From Paraconexibacter sp963727365 (GTDB lineage: Bacteria > Actinomycetota > Thermoleophilia > Solirubrobacterales > Solirubrobacteraceae): 64,000 nucleotides of DNA. Both the position numbers and the translations under genes were made by a program. How positions within the stretch are numbered: the first letter of the stretch is position 1; each line of letters starts with the position of its first letter. A model generated the notes under the pieces. The model did not search any database and had not been told where the DNA came from. It was given only the letters and a program-made list of their open reading frames with translations. This document shows positions 59,268-64,000 of this stretch, one piece after another. Where the stretch lies: NCBI GenBank assembly GCA_963727365.1, contig CAVSFU010000001.1, forward strand, positions 186,001 through 250,000, given 5' to 3'.

Positions 59268-60392
59268 CTAGGCGGTGACGACACGCAGTGTCGATTCGTG
59301 GTTACGCGGAGCGGCCGCGTCCTCAGCAATAAAATTCTCGATCACACCCAGCACGTTGATGCCGGCGATCTCCAGACGGCCCGCGAGCGAAATCACATCG
59401 GTCGCCGAGGGAATGCGATCGTCGCAGACCGCATACACGCCATCGATTTCGAGGCCGTCGCAAAGGCGCTTTGAGCGTCTCGGGTGAATCGTGCAACGTG
59501 CCGCAGTCGACGAGCAGCACGTCGTGCGGCTCGCGCAGCATGCGCCACATCACCGAGGCTCGCAAGCCGCGGAGCGTGAGCCCGTCGGTGGCAACCGTGT
59601 CGGCCAGCGGCGCAAGCACGATCCGATCGTCGAGCGATTCGATCAGCACTTCTTCGAGCGGCATGTCGCCCGCCAACGCTCGTTCCAGCCGTGCGAGACG
59701 ACGACCGACAATTGCTCGGCCAAACCCGGTTGTGCGAAATCGGCGTCAATCATCACAGCTCGCAAGCCGTACTGCATCAAGCGGCGAGCGATACACAGTG
59801 TGGTCGTCGTGCAGCCAACGCCCGCGGACGTGCCGACGAGCACGACGGCTTTACGATTTTGAACGCTGTCGGCGACGAGCGTCGAAACGAAGCGGTCGAA
59901 GACCGCGCCGGCTTCGCGTTCCAGCCGCCAGCAAACTTCTGGCCAGGCAAAGCGATCGACGACGAGTTGCGGATGACAGAGATCCGTCGACAACTCATCG
60001 GGCGAGAATGCAGAAAGCGGCTGGCCGCCAGTAGCAGGCGCGTCGACTGGCTCTTCAAACAACGGCTCTCTTCGGCAAGTCCGATTGCGGAACCGGGCGA
60101 TCGATACGGAAGTGTCGAGCTTCGTTCTCTCGCGCCCGTTCGGGAAGCGGCGGCGGCGCCACGCGCGAGATCAGGCGGCGAGTCGGTCGCGGCGGCTGGC
60201 GATCAGTGCCGGATGTGCGTGAATTCGACATGCGGTCGCGATGGTGGTCCGTCGAGCCCAACATCCAGCGGAACGTCGTGAACTGCGAACACGGGAGCTT
60301 CGTCGAAGGTCTTCGAGCGGATTCGTCTGCTTCTTCGTCGATTGGCTCCGCGATCGGATTCTATCAGTCGGCAGGACGAACATCTTCAGCAC
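59268..60392 (-). CDS. P-loop ATPase, tyrosine-autokinase/ParA-like (frameshifted)
   Basis: The best part: AVVLVGTSAGVGCTTTTLCI (deviant Walker A), VMIDADFAQPGLAEQLSVVV, then LEEVLIESLDDRIVLAPLAD, MLREPHDVLLVDCGTLHDSP and the end RNHESTLRVVTA. This is the CpsD/CapB or MinD/ParA fold; next to an ExeA-type ATPase, the autokinase of exopolysaccharide loci is the better guess. The N-terminal ~100 codons (60,065-60,392) lie in broken frames. Confidence 0.55.
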
Positions 60393-60399
60393 TTCCGTG

Positions 60400-61405
60400 C
60401 GAGCCAGTTTCCTCTAGCGATTTCTCGGCGCGGATGCAGTCGCAGTTGCGGAACGGTCGGCGGCGGTTCTGGAGAAACGAGCTCAGGCACTGGCAGCGTC
60501 TTCAACCGGTTTCGTCGGGGCTGCTGGATCATCGCAGTGACGGCGATGTTCGGCGACCGATATGGCAACGTCAGGTCTGCACGATCGGACGCCGGCGGAT
60601 CAACTGCGACAGCGCCGACCGGTTCCGCCTGCGGCTGGCGGAACGGAACTCCGGCAGCTGCGGCGGCACAATGCGGTGCTCGGCGCGGTACGCTTTGATC
60701 GCGCATCGATCAAGGGCTGACATAGCTTGAGCTGCACGGGTTTCTGGATCGAGCCTTCAAAGCGAACCGACGGCATCGCGGACGATGCGTCGCGGGCCTG
60801 CTCGGCGGAGTTGCACTGCGGTCGGCGGTGCGATAGTCGGGATAACTTCCGGTCGGCTGCGGTCGGGGCCACGTGGAGGATTCGATGATCGGCGCTGCCG
60901 CCGTTGCGGCAGGTTCCTCGGCCGGTATCGATCGCGGCCATGGTTGTGCCGCGAGTTCGGCGACGGGTGTGCGTTCGATTCACGTTTCCGCGACGACCCG
61001 TTCTTTCCACGTCGGCACCGGCTGGTATGCGGGCGCGGCGGTGCTGGTCCACTCCGGCGAGATGTCGCTCGGAGCCTCGGGAGCAGCGGCCTTCTTGCTC
61101 TTGCCCGTGAACATCATCATCACGAGCAATACCATGCAACAGGCCGCGGTCGCGAGAATCGCTCGCTGCTTGCGCGAAATACTCGGCACGAGTGACGCGA
61201 TCGGCGAAACGGCCTTCGCCGCGGTCAGCGATTGCAGGTGCGGAATCCGCATCACTACCGGCGGGCGTTTGACGTGCTTGAACATCGGCACGGCCGCGAC
61301 CGCTTCAATCGCCGGCGGGCGACGTCCGCGATCGACCGCTTCGTCGGCCGGCGCGGCTTCGCGGTAGGCCGTTTCGGGCTTAATGTACTTGCGCAGCCGA
61401 GCCAT
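60400..61405 (-). CDS. Single-pass membrane protein, likely of the same locus (frameshifted)
   Basis: The N-terminal 141 residues are readable: MARLRKYIKPETAYREAAPA, basic/Pro region, VSPIASLVPSISRKQRAILA, membrane helix ATAACCMVLLVMMMF, and a Pro-rich periplasmic part. Further stretches in other frames down to about 60,400 (VTAMIQQPRRNRLKTLPVPE) suggest a longer Pro-rich tail. Function unknown. Confidence 0.4.
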
Positions 61406-61587
61406 GCGTCGCGACCTGCCGTGAACGGGCGAAATGAAGTGGAAATGCGGCGAGGCACAACTCGCCGTTGTGTCATCTGTAGATATCGGTTCAGGTCGTG
61501 CCGTTCTTGAGTGTTGCTAGGATTGCAGCGGCTGCACAAACTGGATAAAAACGGAACACCATCCATCACGATAGCACTGAGGTCCCC

Positions 61588-62225
61588 ATGCACACGTTTC
61601 GAAACACATTGACGCTGGCAATCGTTCTGCTGGCGGTGACAGCATCGTTCGGCGAAGAGGCAGAGAGCGGCTTCACGCCGCTCTTCGACGGCAAGACCTT
61701 CGACGGCTGGGAAGGGAACCGAGAAGACGTTGCGCATCGAGGACGGCGCGATCGTCGGCGGCTCGCTCAAGAGAACCGATCGCCGCGCAACGAGTTCCTC
61801 TGCACGAAGAAACTACGGCGACTTCGAGCTGAGGCTGAAGTTCAAGCTGGTCGGCGAAGGGGCGAACGCCGGCGTGCAGTTCCGCACGAAGCGGATCCCC
61901 AATCACCACGAGGTGAGCGGCTATCAGGCCGACATCGGGCAGGGCTACTGGGGTCGCTGTACGACGAATCGCGCCGCAACAAGGTGCTCGCCAAGGCCGA
62001 TCCCGAAGCCGTCGACCAAGATGACTCAAGCACGACGACTGGAACGAGTACGTCATCCGCGGCCGAGGGCAAGCGCATCCAACTCTGGCTCAACGGCACG
62101 CAGACGGTGGATTACACCGAGCCGGACGACAAGATCGAGCGAACGCGGCATCATCGCCCTGCAGATCCACGGCGGCCCGCCAAGCGAGGCGTTGTACAAG
62201 GACATCCGCGTTAAGAAGCTGGTAG
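61588..62225 (+). CDS. DUF1080 (3-keto-disaccharide hydrolase-type) protein, frameshifted
   Basis: Signal peptide TFRNTLTLAIVLLAVTASF, then GFTPLFDGKTFDGWEG, TLRIEDGAIVGGSLK-type pattern, GDFELRLKFKLVGEGANAGV, RIPNHHEVSGYQADIGQGYW, LYDESRRNKVL, IQLWLNGTQTVDYTEPDDKI, IIALQIHGGPPSEALYKDIR. This is the laminin-G-like DUF1080 domain that is very abundant in Planctomycetes and Verrucomicrobia. Several indels; the end is near 62,225. Confidence 0.8.
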
Positions 62226-62295
62226 ATCGGCGGGACTGTTGCAAGCGCGGACATGGCCTCACGCTTGCGAATTCGCTGCACGGCGACTCCATGCC

Positions 62296-62904
62296 ATGTT
62301 CCTCTACTTCGATCTCGGCAACGTGCTGCTCAACTTCTCGCACCAGCGGGCGTCCGAGCAGATGGGCGCCGTCTGCGGCATTCCGCCGAGCCGCGTTCGC
62401 GAGGTTGTGTTTGATACCGATCTCGAGCGACGGTTCGAGTCGGGCGCGGTCGATGATCGGCAGTTCTACGACGAGTTCTGCCGCGCAACCGGCACGCAAC
62501 CCGATTACGACGCCCTGCTCCACGCCGGCAGCGAAATCTTCGAGCTCAACACGCCGATCGTGCCGGTCATCGCGCAGCTCAAGGCCGTCGGCTACCGCAT
62601 GGGAATTCTTTCGAACACCTGCGTCCACATTGGCATACTGTAGCGAGGGTCGCTACGGCCTCGTCTGCAATCAGTTCGAGATATTTGCACTCAGCTACAA
62701 GATCGGCGCCTCAAGCCGGAGACCGAAGATTTACGAAGTCGCCGCTCAGATGGCTGGCGTCGAGCCGCGTGATATTTTTTACACCGATGATATGCTGGTG
62801 AACGTCGAAGCCGCGTGTGAATCTGGTTTTGATGCCGTGCAGTTCACGACTGCGGCGAAGCTTGTCGACGCATGCGCGTCCGTGGCATTCGCTTCAATTA
62901 CTGA
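62296..62904 (+). CDS. HAD-family hydrolase (frameshifted)
   Basis: MFLYFDLGNVLLNFSHQRAS: the first catalytic Asp in DLGNV; then GIPPSRVREVVFDTDLERRF, FCRATGTQPDYDALLH, GILSNTC (motif II Ser/Thr-Asn), KIYEVAAQMAGVEPRDIFYT (motif III Lys) and TDDMLVNVEAACESGFDAVQ (motif IV). After an indel it ends VRGIRFNY. Cap-type C1 HAD with likely phosphatase activity. Confidence 0.75.
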
Positions 62905-62916
62905 AAGGCAAGTCCC

Positions 62917-64000
62917 ATGCGACGACGTGATTTTATCGTCAGTACGATCGCGGCGGCTGCCAGTTATGAATCGATCGGTGTTCCGGCGGCGGCTAGTTCG
63001 CTGAAGACAGTGCCGCCGTTCGACGCACGCATATGCATCTCCCGCCGAAGCCATGCGGTCGCCGGTGCGACACCCGCATTCGTGACGTGCATTTACGCCG
63101 GCACGCCGCGACAAGCCCGATTACCTGGCGACGGTCGATGTCGATCCGAGTCGAAGACGTTCGCCAGGTCGTCCATCGGCTGCCGATGCCGAACGTCGGC
63201 GACGAGCTGCATCACTTCGGCTGGAACGCCTGCAGCAGTTGCCACGGCGACGACGAGCACGGCGGCGGTACCTGATGGTGCCGGGCTTGCGTCCGGCCGG
63301 ATTCACATCGTCGATGCCGCCGATCCGCGCAGCCGAAGCTGCACAAGGTGATCGAGGGCAAATCGATCGCTGAGAAGACGAACCTCACGGCGCCGCACAC
63401 CGTCCATTGCCTGGCCGACGGCCAGATCATGATCTCGATGCTCGGCGACGACAACGGCGACGGCCCGGGCGGGTTCCTGCTGCTCGACGAGAAGTTCGAG
63501 ATCGCCGGCCGCTGGGAAGAAGACCGCCGAGGGCATGAACTACAACTACGACTTCTGGTATCAGCCGCGGCACAACGTGATGGTCAGCAGCGAATGGGCG
63601 GCCCCGAACACGTTCGCGGCCGGGCTTCAAGCTCGACGACGTGAAGGCCGGCAAGTACGGCCAGCAGCTGCACTTCTGGGACTGGAAGAAGCGGCAAGAT
63701 CGCGCAGACGCATCGACCTGGGCGAGACAGGCCTGATCCCGCTGGAGGTCCGCTTCCACCACAACCCCGACAGCACGCACGGCTTCGTCGGCGCGGCGCT
63801 GTCGAGCGCGATGTGGCATTGGCACAAGCAGGACGACAAGTGGAAGGCCGAGAAGGTGATCGCAGGTCGAGCCGGTCGAAGCGCAAGGGCTGGCCGTTCC
63901 CCGTGCCGGGCCTGATCACCGACCTGGTGCTGTCGCTGGACGACCGCTGGCTGTACTTCTCCAACTGGCTGCACGGCGACATTCGCCAGTACGACGTGAG
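62917..64000 (+). CDS. Tat-exported SBP56/methanethiol oxidase-like protein, truncated by window
   Basis: N-terminal twin-arginine-type signal (MRRRDFIVSTIAAAASYESI). Then the SBP56 pattern in several frames: AFVTCIYAGT, KPDYLATVDVD, MPNVGDELHHFGWNACSSCH, RIHIVDAADPR, KTNLTAPHTVHCLADGQIMI, YDFWYQPRHNVMVSSEWAAP, LRFHHNPDSTHGFVGAALSS-like. Selenium-binding protein 56/methanethiol oxidase has a beta-propeller with this HHFGWNACSSC motif. Several indels; the gene continues past base 64,000. Confidence 0.75.

Noticed and set aside
56222..64000. Horizontal transfer of a planctomycete island
   Set aside because: Indel density per gene is far too high for living genes and starts exactly at the composition change; misassembly is simpler.

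Overview
The window is a chimera of two genomes. Bases 1 to about 56,190 are a very GC-rich actinobacterial chromosome, probably class Thermoleophilia (Solirubrobacterales-like). I infer this from gene order, Ala/Arg-rich proteins with GC-ending codons, and F420-type and WhiG/FliA-type genes. Bases from about 56,200 to 64,000 have visibly lower GC, an indel roughly every 100-150 bases, and planctomycete-like genes (DUF1080, Tat-exported SBP56, ExeA-type ATPase). They look like uncorrected long-read sequence joined to the actinobacterial contig.

Layout of the host part. 1-5.7 kb: 3' end of sbcC, a dual-specificity phosphatase, an acyl-CoA synthetase, and frameshifted alcohol dehydrogenase and yceD genes. 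6-12.4 kb: rpmF-plsX-acpP-rnc-smc. 12.4-20.6 kb: a coiled-coil HNH-repeat protein, an F420-type reductase, GNAT, ftsY, two related secreted proteins, NfeD-SPFH, an O-methyltransferase and ffh. 20.7-25.5 kb: rpsP-khpA-rimM-trmD-rplS-lepB-rnhB and yraN. 36.9-41.3 kb: comM(3')-dprA-thiD. 41.5-56 kb: ilvD, a LysR/cysteine-dioxygenase module, a lipid-type acyltransferase/epimerase pair, an L,D-transpeptidase, xerD, a sigma factor, EF-G2, rnhA and an ArsR/AHSA1 pair. The genes between 6 and 25 kb form the standard translation, SRP and fatty-acid clusters, many with ATGA/GTGA overlaps.

The main discovery is an 11.24-kb integrated element at 25,694-36,933, lying inside comM. Removing it joins the first 10 comM codons (25,667) in frame to the rest of the gene (36,934). 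Its ends can be read as attL and attR of a large serine recombinase with central dinucleotide CT. The element carries the recombinase, a ribbon-helix-helix-like regulator, terminase large and small subunits, a head-tail connector, an HK97-type protease and capsid in one reading frame, a portal, an HNH protein and several unknown cargo genes. It has no tail, lysis or replication genes, so it resembles a capsid-forming phage satellite (compare phiRv1 of M. tuberculosis and cf-PICIs).

A second pattern runs through the whole host part and the element. At least 20 first-in-operon genes have a TANNNT hexamer 6-10 bases before the start codon and no Shine-Dalgarno, which predicts pervasive leaderless transcription. 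Operon-internal genes such as SPFH and AHSA1 instead carry AAGGAG-like sites.
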